Source: an uncultured Prevotellaceae bacterium
Lineage (GTDB): Bacteria > Bacteroidota > Bacteroidia > Bacteroidales > Bacteroidaceae
Length of the DNA stretch: 64,000 nucleotides
Direction: 5' to 3'
Assembly (NCBI GenBank): GCA_900316355.1
Contig: ONCQ01000031.1
Location: 1 to 64,000, forward strand
This document shows, in pieces, positions 40,901 through 48,569 of this stretch. The position numbers and the translations under genes are program-made. A model generated the notes under the pieces. The model searched no databases, was not told the origin of the DNA, and was given only the letters and a program-made list of their open reading frames with translations. The stretch's first letter is position 1. The number at the start of each line of letters is the position of its first letter.

Positions 40901-41928
40901 GAGGGGTGAGGGTTGAGGGTTGAGGGTTCTTTTCCCTCATCTATAAACCCTAAACCCTCATCCGACTTCGGATACGAAGTCATATACACCGCCGTACCCG
41001 CTATCGGCCAAGAGCCCACGCCGCCGCCCATGCGGTCGCGAATCTCACCGCCCGTGCCTGTTGAGGCACCGTTGAACGGCTCTACGGTCGTGGGGAAGTT
41101 ATGCGTCTCGGCCTTGATGCTGATGACGCTCTCGATGGGCTTCACGCGGAACCAGTCGCTGGTGGAGTGGTCGGCGGGTGCGAACTGCTCCACGACGGGT
41201 CCTTCGGCGAAGGCCACATTATCTTTATATGCGGAGATGATCTTGTGCGGGTTCTCCTGTGTCGTGCGCTTGATCATCGCAAAGAGGCTGCTGGGCATCT
41301 CCTTGCCGTCGATGATGAAGGTGCCGCCGAAGATCTTGTGGCGGCAGTGTTCGCTATTGATCTGTGCGAAGCCGAAGACCTCGGAGTCCGTGAGCTTGCG
41401 GCCCAGCTGTCCTTCCACCGTATGTAGGTATTCAATCTCCTCGGGCGACAAGGCTAAGCCTTCCTGCTCGTTGTACTCCTCCAAGTTCTCGATGTGCTGG
41501 ATGGGAGCGGGCTGGATGTTGACTGTGAAGATGTCCTGATCGAGGCCTTTGTAGAGACGTTGGAGCATCGGGTCAATTTGACAATTTGACGATTTACAAT
41601 TTGACGATTGAGGCTTCGAGGATTGCTGTAAGTTGCTATCTGCATTGTCCAATTGTAAATTGTCCAATTGTCCAATCGGATAGTACTCCTCGATGCGCTG
41701 AATGCCCTGAATGGCCATGTTCTGCGTGATCTCCACTGCGTTGGTGCTCCACGGTGTTATCATCTCGCGGCGGGGACCTACGAAGGTGCCGTCGAGGGTA
41801 GAGGCTTCGATGAGCGTGGCATCGCCGTAGAGCCAGCATAATTTTTGGATTTCTTCGGGAGTTAACTGATGGTTCGCCTGTGTGGCGATGATGGACTGTT
41901 CCTTGGTTCGGAAGAAATAGATGGCCAT
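37864..41928 (-). CDS. purL: Phosphoribosylformylglycinamidine synthase, large single-chain form, with several in-frame repeat inserts
   Basis: The 1354-aa enzyme turns FGAR, glutamine and ATP into FGAM in purine synthesis. It has the N-terminal substrate domain, two AIR-synthase-like ATP domains (KAETHNFPTTVEPFNGASTG; VSIHDHGSAGHVNCLSELVE) and a C-terminal glutaminase with nucleophile Cys1167 in LGICNGCQL. The start at 41928 (MAIYFFRTKE) is chosen over 41961, which is upstream of the promoter's start point. Repeat-derived inserts are read at residues about 84-119, 332-347, 612-648, 1030-1071, 1180-1211 and the final ten residues (PSPLPLVGGE). All keep the frame and seem to fall between conserved blocks. 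The protein is longer than usual family members by roughly the insert total. Confidence 0.93.
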   Translation of the reverse strand: MAIYFFRTKEQSIIATQANHQLTPEEIQKLCWLYGDATLIEASTLDGTFVGPRREMITPWSTNAVEITQNMAIQGIQRIEEYYPIGQLDNLQLDNADSNLQQSSKPQSSNCKSSNCQIDPMLQRLYKGLDQDIFTVNIQPAPIQHIENLEEYNEQEGLALSPEEIEYLHTVEGQLGRKLTDSEVFGFAQINSEHCRHKIFGGTFIIDGKEMPSSLFAMIKRTTQENPHKIISAYKDNVAFAEGPVVEQFAPADHSTSDWFRVKPIESVISIKAETHNFPTTVEPFNGASTGTGGEIRDRMGGGVGSWPIAGTAVYMTSYPKSDEGLGFIDEGKEPSTLNPHPSTMKPRKWLYQTPEQILIKASNGASDFGNKFGQPLITGSVLTFEHEENGEQYGYDKVIMLAGGVGYGTKRDCLKGTPEKGNKIVVVGGDNYRIGLGGGSVSSVDTGRYNSGIELNAVQRANPEMQKRAYNLVRSLCEEDVNPVVSIHDHGSAGHVNCLSELVEECGGLIDMTKLPVGDPTLSSKEIIANESQERMGLLIQEEHIDHVRKIAERERAPLYVVGETTGDAHFAFEQGDGVRPFDLDVAQMFGHSPKTVMVDETVERRYENVTTTNDELRMTNDECKLHAQAEGKSYSSFVTCHSSLGTALERVLSLEAVACKDWLTNKVDRSVTGKVARQQCQGELQLPLSDCGVVALDYKGEKGIATALGHAPQAGLADPAAGSVLSVAESLTNIVWAPLAEGLDSVSLSANWMWPCRSQKGEDARLYKAVEALSEFCCALEINVPTGKDSLSMTQKYPDGTKVIAPGTVIVTSGGEVSDIRKVVSPVLADEPKSALYHIDFSFDELRLGGSAYAQSKGKVGSDVPTCTNPEYFRDAFDAVQDCVKKGLLLAGHDISAGGLITTLLEMCFANTKGGLKVNLNNFACEDLTKILFAENPGVVVQVSTKHEEEFKKLMDEAGVGYIYIGVPAKERSLRIRKGDFEETLDIDALRDVWYHPSYLLDTKQSMNGCAAERFKNYKVQPLEWKMNRPTPLPLPCREGSSHLSAMSKAASQTHLTPLPAMEGQGGGSPKAAIIREKGTNGEREMAYSLYLAGFDVKDVMMTDLITGRETLDDIQMIVFCGGFSNSDVLGSAKGWAGAFLYNPKAKAALDRFYARPDTLSLGICNGCQLMVELGLLEVAPLSSPEGDTDGKSSNSKTIEAPSGAVRGAAMLHNTSHKFESAFLGLTIPENNSVMLGSLAGSKLGIWVAHGEGKFHLPQPESEYHVVAKYSYDQYPGNPNGSDYSVAGLCSADGRHLAMMPHLERAIFPWQCAYYPADRRKDEVTPWLEAFVNARKWCEKKTPSPLPLVGGE
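38294..38388. repeat. Second-family palindromic pair inside purL
   Basis: GCCCCCGAGGGGGC (in the arm at 38294-38324) and TCCCCCTCGGGGGA (in the arm at 38359-38388) are facing palindromic arms around a 35-bp spacer. On the coding strand they give PLSSPEGDTDG and EAPSGAVRGA. A single related arm lies before rprY (57645). Confidence 0.75.
38713..38842. repeat. Inverted pair of palindromic arms wholly inside purL
   Basis: Arms at 38719-38764 and 38797-38841 are inverted copies of each other and of the junction arm at 37761. The coding strand reads NRPTPLPLPCREG, then LTPLPAMEGQGGGSP. Confidence 0.88.
39988..40095. repeat. GAATGAC-type repeat pair inside purL
   Basis: Units of GACGAATGACAAGTGACGAA type at both ends, in opposite orientation, are read on the coding strand as TNDELRMTNDE and FVTCHSSLGT in frame. 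Confidence 0.7.
40893..40960. repeat. CTCAACC-type repeat inside purL
   Basis: GGTTGAGGGTTGAGGG units, inverted relative to the CCCTCAACC units in fmt, encode EPSTLNPHPSTM on the purL strand; a facing AAACCCTAAACCCTCA tract follows. Confidence 0.75.
41574..41680. repeat. CAATTTGAC-type repeat inside purL
   Basis: TCAATTTGACAATTTGACGA units and a facing CAATTGTAAATTGTCCAATT tract enclose about 40 bp. They are read as an Asn/Gln/Ser-rich insert (LDNLQLDNADSNLQQSS) in purL. Confidence 0.7.
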
Positions 41929-41958
41929 GAGTATAGTGTAAGATGTTGTTTCTGCGTG

Positions 41959-41990
41959 CAAAGGTACAGTAAAGGAATCGGAAAACCAAA
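41959..41990 (-). promoter_or_regulatory. purL promoter (TTTG-N20-TACCTTTG on minus strand)
   Basis: TACCTTTG (complement of 41959-41966) and TTTG (complement of 41987-41990) are separated by 20 bp, a full consensus. The start point near 41955 gives a leader of about 27 nt to the ATG at 41928. Confidence 0.8.
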
Positions 41991-42002
41991 AGAAACTACA
42001 TA

Positions 42003-42047
42003 AAGAAAAACAGGAAGCAGAGTTTTTTTGAAAATCTCTGCTTCCTG
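42003..42047 (-). terminator. Terminator of the 42084 lipoprotein gene
   Basis: On the minus strand CAGGAAGCAGAG pairs perfectly with CTCTGCTTCCTG around a 13-nt loop, followed by TTTTTCTTT. Confidence 0.8.
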
Positions 42048-42083
42048 AAATCTGATGAATCGTATCTCTTGACTCTTTTTGGC

Positions 42084-42953
42084 TTATTTCTTTACGAACG
42101 TCACAGGCCTGCCAGCAAGAAGTCCATAGGCCTCAGAACCATTAGCGATGAAGGGCATCTCGTCCCACATCCAATTCCAATGTTCGTTGTCAAGTGTTTT
42201 CCAGCCACCGTCAACTTCCAAAGTCTCGGGATTGAGTCTTTCTGGGCCACCGCCATAGCCAGTATGTTCTTCTCGTGACGTGTATCCATTCTCAACGTTG
42301 AGTGTCATATAACCACCCTGGTAGGTGAAGGTGCCTGTGTAGCGCTGCCCCCAATGAGTGATGATTAAGTCGAACTTATTACCTTCGATGGTCAACGCAG
42401 CACTGATAACCTTTTCATCGCCTGGTTCATACCAGTACCAAGCGCCCTTAATGTCATTTGCCGTGGCATTGATGGTAGCTCCCTTCTTGAACATGAGACT
42501 TTCCATTACATAGGTGGTCTTTTCTTCATTCTGATACTTGGTATTCCACACCATCACACTCTTGTTATAGAGCAACACAAGTTTCACTGTCTCCGTGACC
42601 TCTTTCTCCACTTGTTGCCCCGTATGAGAATCATATTCCCAGCGTTTTGTCTTATAGCTGATTTCGTCGCCATTGAGAGAATAGGCTCCTTCATACTCCA
42701 CCTGCTGACCATAGGAAATAGTCAGCTTGTCTTGTGTGAATGTGTAGGTGGTGCTCTCGTTGCCCTGCATAGAAATAGTCCATTGGCCAATCAGGTCGGC
42801 TGTCGAGATGCTCTCAGGGACTTTTGGGGTTTCCGGATTTCCAGCGTTATTGGTGGTGTCGTCTTTATCATCACCATTACCACACGCTACAAACGTGGCC
42901 GAGCAGGCCAGCATTGCTAGCAACATACTCGTTAATCGAAATACCTTTTTCAT
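42084..42953 (-). CDS. Lipoprotein with lipocalin-like repeats, 289 aa
   Basis: A lipoprotein signal (LACSATFVAC, Cys24) precedes an Asp/Asn-rich linker. Two similar beta-rich units follow, the first starting STADLIGQWTISM and containing TYTFTQDKLTISYG, the second starting ATANDIKGAWYW. This pattern matches lipocalin-like lipoproteins of Bacteroidales. No ligand can be inferred. It is monocistronic, ending in a strong terminator, and divergent from the AraC-type regulator gene at 43194. Confidence 0.7.
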   Translation of the reverse strand: MKKVFRLTSMLLAMLACSATFVACGNGDDKDDTTNNAGNPETPKVPESISTADLIGQWTISMQGNESTTYTFTQDKLTISYGQQVEYEGAYSLNGDEISYKTKRWEYDSHTGQQVEKEVTETVKLVLLYNKSVMVWNTKYQNEEKTTYVMESLMFKKGATINATANDIKGAWYWYEPGDEKVISAALTIEGNKFDLIITHWGQRYTGTFTYQGGYMTLNVENGYTSREEHTGYGGGPERLNPETLEVDGGWKTLDNEHWNWMWDEMPFIANGSEAYGLLAGRPVTFVKK

Positions 42954-43156
42954 AATAGCTTTCTTTTGTGAATTAATTTTTGTTGATAGGTTTATTTGTT
43001 TTCGCTTTGCAAAGATATGGCATAAACTCGGAATAATCCTTTACAAATTACAAGAACGACATTTCATATTCACACAAGAAGCTTTCATATTCTCACAAAA
43101 CATGTGCAAAATCACAAAATCCCGATAGAATAGGGCGAAATGTGATTCAAAACTGC

Positions 43157-43164
43157 TACCTTTG
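43157..43164 (+). promoter_or_regulatory. -7 element TACCTTTG before the AraC-type gene
   Basis: TACCTTTG at 43157-43164 predicts transcription from about 43168. The in-frame GTG at 43170 would then have almost no leader, which favours the ATG at 43194. Confidence 0.5.
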
Positions 43165-43193
43165 CACATGTGGAAGCTCTCTTCTTTACAGCT

Positions 43194-44336
43194 ATGCCCA
43201 TGTTCGTTTGCTTGTTCTGGTCTATACTGCTGGCATTCGAACTGCGTACAGACGGACGTAACCGGCCCCGGCTGCACTTGTTTGTATTCATGCTCACGGC
43301 CACGGTACTCTACTTCGGTCATTTTGTGTTCTTTAACCGCGATACCGCTCTCATGCCTGTAACCGACACTTTGTATTGTGTGGCCAATCTGGCCGTTTAC
43401 CCCTTGTACTACCTTTATATATGCTCGCTAAGCGTTCGTCAGTACAGCTTCCGCAGACAGTGGTTCATCTTGTTGCCTGCGCTGTGTGGAGGTGTTGCGA
43501 TAGGGACGCTTTATGTGCTGATGTCTCCCGATGAAATCGGGCATTTTGTCAATCAGTATTTGTATTGTGGCAACCGTGAGAAGCTCGTTGGATTGGTCGC
43601 ATTGCAAGCCTATGTCCACGATATTTGCAAGGTGGTGTTTGCCCTCCTCATCATTCCCGTGCTCGTTTATGGACGTATTCATATCAAGGAGTACGACCAA
43701 CAGGTGAAGAATGCCTATGCCGACGATGACAACAAGACGTTGGCCATCATCCACCAGATGCTCAGTGCCTTCATCATCATTTCTGCGCTGTCGTTCGCGG
43801 CCAATATCATAGGTCGCCATCAGTTCGCTTCATCGAGTTGGCTTCTGGCGATACCCTCTACACTCTTTTCCATTGTGCTCTTCATGATTGGCTACATAGG
43901 TTACAAGCAGGAGTTCAGCATCGGCGATATTGAGCAGGATGAGCAACTGGCCGATCAGAGCCTGCCGGATTCGCCTAATATCTCCAAGCTGCACAGCCGC
44001 ATAGAACAACTCATGGAAGAGGAGGAATTGTTCCGCCGACCCAACATCAAGATTGCTGACTTGGTCAGTCTTCTGAACACCAACCGCAACTACATCTACC
44101 AGGCCATCAATCGCGAGATGGGCATCTCCTTCTGCGAATATATCAACCAAAAGCGCATCAACTATGCCGCTTTGCTCATCGCTCAGCACCCCGAGATGTA
44201 TTTGAGTGAGGTCGCAGAGCAATCGGGCTTTTCCAATAACACCTCGTTCTATCGCAACTTTAAGCTATACAAGGGTGTAGGACCGAAGGAATTCCAATGT
44301 GGCCTAAGAAACGGAACGGTGAATAAATCAGAGTGA
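43194..44336 (+). CDS. Membrane-bound AraC-family transcriptional regulator
   Basis: The N-terminal 230 residues contain about seven hydrophobic helices (for example FVCLFWSILLAFEL, VYPLYYLYICSLSV, VFALLIIPVLVYG). The C-terminus is an AraC-type DNA-binding domain with two helix-turn-helix units: IKIADLVSLLNTNRNYIYQ and LSEVAEQSGFSNNTSFYRNF. Such 7-TM AraC proteins are common in Bacteroidales and are thought to sense an extracytoplasmic signal. The frame is open to a GTG at 43170, but the -7 box makes the ATG at 43194 more likely. Its last 57 codons plus 86 bp of downstream DNA are duplicated at 48224-48485. Confidence 0.8.
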   Translation: MPMFVCLFWSILLAFELRTDGRNRPRLHLFVFMLTATVLYFGHFVFFNRDTALMPVTDTLYCVANLAVYPLYYLYICSLSVRQYSFRRQWFILLPALCGGVAIGTLYVLMSPDEIGHFVNQYLYCGNREKLVGLVALQAYVHDICKVVFALLIIPVLVYGRIHIKEYDQQVKNAYADDDNKTLAIIHQMLSAFIIISALSFAANIIGRHQFASSSWLLAIPSTLFSIVLFMIGYIGYKQEFSIGDIEQDEQLADQSLPDSPNISKLHSRIEQLMEEEELFRRPNIKIADLVSLLNTNRNYIYQAINREMGISFCEYINQKRINYAALLIAQHPEMYLSEVAEQSGFSNNTSFYRNFKLYKGVGPKEFQCGLRNGTVNKSE

Positions 44337-44422
44337 TTAGGTCATGATTAACAACCAATACAAGCTTTTTACGCATCAAAACTGCAAAAAACTATCAAAA
44401 AAGTTGTCGCGTATGTCAATAA
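44161..44422 (+). repeat. Duplicated segment, copy 1 (3' end of AraC gene and downstream)
   Basis: This 262-bp stretch is repeated with the same length at 48224-48485. Identity is moderate in the first 95 bp and nearly complete over the last 165 bp, including the non-coding tail. Confidence 0.88.
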
Positions 44423-44462
44423 TTTAATCTCTGTTCCCCGAGCTGATGGCATCATGTATGGG

Positions 44463-45923
44463 TTAGCTTTCCTTTGACTTCTTGGGCGCTTTGGTCAGCG
44501 GGAAGTTGATACCGATGGTCAGGTCTGCATTGCTGCGGAGTGGTACGAAGGGCTTGGCAACTTTGAAGAAAGTGTGGTCCATGCCGATAAAGAAGTTGAA
44601 CCCGATGGGATGGAGGTTCAGCATCCAGCCGAAGCAAGGGCCGAGCGTGCCGATACCACCATTGACGTTCATGTCAAACCAGTTGCAAGGAGCGTAGTTG
44701 ACGCTTAAGCGTTCTTCGTTCCATGTGTAGTCACCTTGGAAGCGTGTCGTGGAGAGCAATCCGAACCGCACCTTGTCATATACGGGGAGGGCATACTCTA
44801 CGCCGACGTTCAAGGTGATACCGATGCCGTAGGTCTTACCGCCCTCATTGCCCTTATTCTCCAAACGGTATAAATCCTCGATGCGATCGCCGAGGTCTTC
44901 GATTTGGTCGTTGAGCGTCTTGTTGTTATTGTCGCCTTCTTTGACTCGGATGTTTTGGAAACCTTCAAATTCGAATTTGTCGCCATTGTTTTCTATGACG
45001 TGTGATTCATTCCAATGAATGAAGCCGAGGTCGAGGACGCCAATGCTGGCTTTCAGACCTGGAACAAGTTCCTTGAAATCATATACGGCACCGAGGTCCA
45101 AGGCTGCACCAAAGCCGCCGAGGCCGGGGCTGTTAAACTTGATTTCATCGACAGTGTTGTAGCCGTAGCGCTCGCCTGTCGCAGGGTCAATGCGTGTGTT
45201 TCTGCTATCGTCCTTGTAGTTGGCATGTTTTTCAGTAAATTCAATACCTTTGATATTCACCTCTGCAGAAGCATGAGCGGTGGCTGTCCATCGGTGCGGG
45301 TCTTCCATATTCAGCTGTAGGTCTTCCAACTCAGTATTTACACGTGCTCCACCAAAGAGGAGTTTCAGCTTACCGCCTACAGTCCAGTGCTCGTCAATCT
45401 TGTGGCTATGGCCGAGAGCCACCTCAAGGAAAGCTTGCTCGTTGATGCCAGCATCGCCAATGTTATAGTTCTGGTTCTGTAGGTTCTTGGTCAGGTCGAA
45501 CAGGTCTTTGCCAAAGTGAATGCCTCCCATAGTGCGTAGGTTGATTCCGATAGTATTAAAACCATTCCATGCGGAAAAACCAATGGCAATAACAGGCAAA
45601 CGGAATTCATCGATGAGTTTGTTGTTGTCGTTGATATTATTCAGAGCCTCGGATGGTGAAACGTCGGGGTGCAGGAAGGTGACTGTCTTGCCATTCCTGT
45701 TGAAGAGAACATCGCTAACGCCGAGATTCCCCTTCACGCTCATGTTAACATTGCCTAAAAGCGGGAATGAGAAGTAGTTCTGGGGTGCTTCGAAAGCAGG
45801 GTTCAGTTCATGACGGTAGAGAGAACCCTCCATGAAATAGCTGCTACTGAATTGTTGTGCAAAGGCCGGAGCAGTCAGCATGAAAGAGAAAGCGGCCAAT
45901 GTCAGTTTTATAGTTGTTTTCAT
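44463..45923 (-). CDS. DUF5723-like outer-membrane beta-barrel protein, 486 aa
   Basis: The ATG at 45923 opens a signal peptide (KLTLAAFSFMLTAPAFAQ); the longer frame from 45953 adds only ten residues before it. The mature part has alternating beta-strands with SYFMEGSLYRHELNPAFEAP at the start, and repeated Gly-rich turns such as GIGITLNVGVEYALP and GLGGFGAALDLGAVY. This fits the DUF5723 family of porin-like proteins. It is the second gene of a two-gene run, 53 bp after the 690-aa lipoprotein. Function unknown. Confidence 0.72.
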   Translation of the reverse strand: MKTTIKLTLAAFSFMLTAPAFAQQFSSSYFMEGSLYRHELNPAFEAPQNYFSFPLLGNVNMSVKGNLGVSDVLFNRNGKTVTFLHPDVSPSEALNNINDNNKLIDEFRLPVIAIGFSAWNGFNTIGINLRTMGGIHFGKDLFDLTKNLQNQNYNIGDAGINEQAFLEVALGHSHKIDEHWTVGGKLKLLFGGARVNTELEDLQLNMEDPHRWTATAHASAEVNIKGIEFTEKHANYKDDSRNTRIDPATGERYGYNTVDEIKFNSPGLGGFGAALDLGAVYDFKELVPGLKASIGVLDLGFIHWNESHVIENNGDKFEFEGFQNIRVKEGDNNNKTLNDQIEDLGDRIEDLYRLENKGNEGGKTYGIGITLNVGVEYALPVYDKVRFGLLSTTRFQGDYTWNEERLSVNYAPCNWFDMNVNGGIGTLGPCFGWMLNLHPIGFNFFIGMDHTFFKVAKPFVPLRSNADLTIGINFPLTKAPKKSKES

Positions 45924-45976
45924 ATTCGTAGATATTTCAATTTCGTTCAACATTTAACTGGAGCTATCCATTACTA

Positions 45977-48049
45977 TTACTTATCTATAATGGTGACACC
46001 GCCGTCCACGCCAATGCGGACATTGGTCAGTTTGATATAAGAAGTTGCTCGGAGAGATGCATCAATGTTATGGGTGTTCTGGAGTGTAGCCTTCAATTTG
46101 ATGCCATCAAACTGATGCGCAGACTCCTTCAGATAATCATTAATGCTGCCCTGCTTGGCCTTTAAGACCAGACGGATGTTATCAGCCTCCTGACTGCCGT
46201 CGGCATTGGCACGAATCGTCAACGGATTGACAACCTTGTAAGAGCCGCCCGAACGAACCTGCTTGGAAATCTCCATGCCATTGATGACATTACCATCCTT
46301 ATCGATGGGGGTAGCCTCCAAGAGAGTCTCGAGAGGTATTGTGGTCTTCATCTGAGCCTCGATGATAAGAGCATCAAAGGAAATCTTGTCGAGACCTGAA
46401 CCGAGGTCGATGCCAGTCTCATCAGAACGATACACCAACTTGAAGTTGGGGCCGAATGTCAGCTTACAGTGGGCCATATAGTCAAACTGAACTTTGTAGT
46501 CTGAGTTGACGGGAAGATCGACACAGTTGTTCAGCTCAACCACCAGGCGGCCATTGTTGCCACCGCCCATGATGGAAAGATGATCAGGCACCTTAACCAG
46601 CAGCTGTTCCAGATTGCTCACCTGAACGGGAGCACCAAAAGTGCTGTTTGCATATTCGCTGGGATATTCGATGTTTTCAAGTTGCTTCACCAAAGGTACG
46701 ACGTATCCATTCTCTTTGCTCAGGAATGAGATGCTCGGCGTTACGCCTTGCTTGGCAATGACAACATCACACGGAGCTGCGCCGTTCTTGGGATAAGAGG
46801 TCATCACCAAATCGCGAACCGTAGCTGCTGCGGGCAGGTTGGTGTTCACCTTCAGGAAAAGCTGGGGAGCAGAGAGGTCTAAGCAGACATCGTCCTCGGT
46901 GAGGAAGTCGGGGAGGTTATTCAACTGAATGTCATCGATCTTGTCAATGGCGTGGTGAATAGAGCCGGTGAACTTACTGACATATAAGTTATTATCTGAG
47001 AGAGAGACGCTATTCTTGAACTCGCCTTTGCCATCAAATTTTATGGATGTGGGAAGTACCGCACCATAGTTGCCCATAGCAATCTGTACTAAATCAGCCG
47101 CGGACAGCGCATCATAGTTGATGTCCACGTCTGCAACATGCAGGTCACCAAGAATCTTGACCTCGCTCTCCAGCATGTTCACCTTACCCATGTCCTTCAT
47201 AGGAGTAGCACCGGGCTCGAAAGAGAAACAACCGTTGTTGCCCATATATGCACCTTTGAGTTTCAACACGATGTTTGCCTTATTGGTCTTGGCCAGTTCC
47301 AAAGGTGCTGTGGGGAAGAGTAATACCTGCTTGTTAGTTTCCAGTTGGGGAGTGGTTTCTACGACGTGGTTCTCCGAGTCTTTCGGATCTTTATCTTTAT
47401 AGTCTGGATGATTGTCGTTATAGATAGCTTTTTCGATGTCAAAGCCAAGGGGGAGCTCAATCCTTAGTGTTCCAAAGCGCAGACTCTTGAGCTTTGTGCC
47501 ATAATCTTTTACGGTAAGTTTGAAAGTTACCGTCTGGTCGTTCCCCAAAGCGATTTCCTTGATATCCAGCACGTCAGCATTAATCTGAGTTGAGCTTTTT
47601 TCATTAAACTTAATCTCTGTCTTTTCTTCAAAAGGATATTCCCACAGAATAACAGCAGGAGCTGGATCTGATACGGGGCTAGGAGCGTATGCCTTCGTCG
47701 AAGCAGGGACATCCTGACCATAAAGGGTTACATTTTCAAAGCCCTTAATGTTTGGCGATTCAAACTTGATTTCACCGATGTGAATCGTCTGCTCCGTGGA
47801 GGAGCCACCTTTGTGCAAGTAATAGAAACCATCGGCGGACTCCATCACAGCGCCATCGTCTGTCAAAGAGAACAAATTGTTAAGCTGGATGTCTTCAGTG
47901 CTACTCGTGGGTAGCATGAAAGTTCCGTTACCTACTTTCATTGTCGTGTCGAGATTGGTCAAGTCATAGTCCTTGTCAACACAAGCCGTGAGTGCTACAG
48001 CACCTCCGCAGAGAGCCATGAGCATAGTTCTGAGAAGTCGTTTTTTCAT
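45977..48049 (-). CDS. Large lipoprotein of unknown function, 690 aa
   Basis: The ATG at 48049 directly opens a lipoprotein signal (MALCGGAVALTAC, Cys23), so it is preferred to the frame's earlier ATG at 48127, which lies ahead of a likely -7 box (48094-48101, minus strand). The mature part is beta-rich with repeated hydrophobic Asp/Asn-bounded strands and no catalytic motif that I recognise. It probably sits on the outer membrane, surface or inner face, and is co-transcribed with the DUF5723 barrel gene, with which it may form a complex. Confidence 0.65.
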   Translation of the reverse strand: MKKRLLRTMLMALCGGAVALTACVDKDYDLTNLDTTMKVGNGTFMLPTSSTEDIQLNNLFSLTDDGAVMESADGFYYLHKGGSSTEQTIHIGEIKFESPNIKGFENVTLYGQDVPASTKAYAPSPVSDPAPAVILWEYPFEEKTEIKFNEKSSTQINADVLDIKEIALGNDQTVTFKLTVKDYGTKLKSLRFGTLRIELPLGFDIEKAIYNDNHPDYKDKDPKDSENHVVETTPQLETNKQVLLFPTAPLELAKTNKANIVLKLKGAYMGNNGCFSFEPGATPMKDMGKVNMLESEVKILGDLHVADVDINYDALSAADLVQIAMGNYGAVLPTSIKFDGKGEFKNSVSLSDNNLYVSKFTGSIHHAIDKIDDIQLNNLPDFLTEDDVCLDLSAPQLFLKVNTNLPAAATVRDLVMTSYPKNGAAPCDVVIAKQGVTPSISFLSKENGYVVPLVKQLENIEYPSEYANSTFGAPVQVSNLEQLLVKVPDHLSIMGGGNNGRLVVELNNCVDLPVNSDYKVQFDYMAHCKLTFGPNFKLVYRSDETGIDLGSGLDKISFDALIIEAQMKTTIPLETLLEATPIDKDGNVINGMEISKQVRSGGSYKVVNPLTIRANADGSQEADNIRLVLKAKQGSINDYLKESAHQFDGIKLKATLQNTHNIDASLRATSYIKLTNVRIGVDGGVTIIDK

Positions 48050-48192
48050 AAGGAACAAGAAGATATGATTAGGGAATGTGATTATGTATGGCACAAAGGT
48101 ATGTATTATTTTTAGCATACGGAACATTTATTACAAAAAATAATCAAAAAAGACAAAATTCCTTTTCGCAGAGGTCGATATATACACTTATT

Positions 48193-48399
48193 ATGCAAAG
48201 AAATACATTAACCGAAAGCATCGACTATGCCGCTTCGCTCATCGCTCAACACCCTGGCATGCATCTGACCGAGGTCTCAGAACAGTCGGGCTTCACCAAC
48301 AACACCTCGTTTTATCGCAACTTTAAGCTATACAAGGGTGTAGGACTGAAGGAATTCCAATGTGGCCTAAGAAACGGAACTGTGAGTAAATCAGAGTGA
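48193..48399 (+). pseudogene. Truncated AraC-type DNA-binding domain (duplication remnant), 68 codons
   Basis: Only the last part of an AraC domain is present: IDYAASLIAQHPGMHLTEVSEQSGF and NTSFYRNFKLYKGVG, corresponding to the second helix-turn-helix of the gene at 43194-44336. The first helix-turn-helix and the membrane part are missing. An ATG at 48193 gives it a start. It is most likely a fragment from a partial duplication, but a short DNA-binding protein that competes with the full regulator is possible because the frame is intact. Confidence 0.55.
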
Positions 48400-48485
48400 T
48401 TAGGTCATGATTAACAACCAATACAAGCTTTTTACGCATCAAAACTGCAAAAAACTATCAAAAAAGTTGTCGCGTATGTCAATAA
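48224..48485 (+). repeat. Duplicated segment, copy 2
   Basis: This is the second copy of 44161-44422. The last 165 bp differ at only about three positions, so the copying or a later gene conversion is recent for this part. Confidence 0.88.
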
Positions 48486-48501
48486 GTATGTCAATAAAGC
48501 T

Positions 48502-48509
48502 TACATTTG
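48502..48509 (+). promoter_or_regulatory. -7 element TACATTTG
   Basis: TACATTTG fits the -7 consensus 60 bp before the ATG at 48570. No TTTG at -33. It follows the duplicated segment directly. Confidence 0.4.
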
Positions 48510-48510
48510 C

Positions 48511-48548
48511 CCCAACAATTCATTTATTCCCCCAACAATTCATTTATT
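48511..48548. repeat. Direct repeat of 18 bp in leader
   Basis: CCCAACAATTCATTTATT occurs at 48511-48528 and again at 48531-48548, in the leader of the 48570 gene. Just upstream GTATGTCAATAA also occurs twice. Confidence 0.8.
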
Positions 48549-48569
48549 CATTAAATCTCTTTATTCCTT

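Noticed and set aside
43168..43193. ATG at 43168 or GTG at 43170 as start of the AraC-type gene
   Set aside because: The ATG is out of frame, and the GTG is at the predicted transcription start; the in-frame ATG at 43194 retains all membrane helices.
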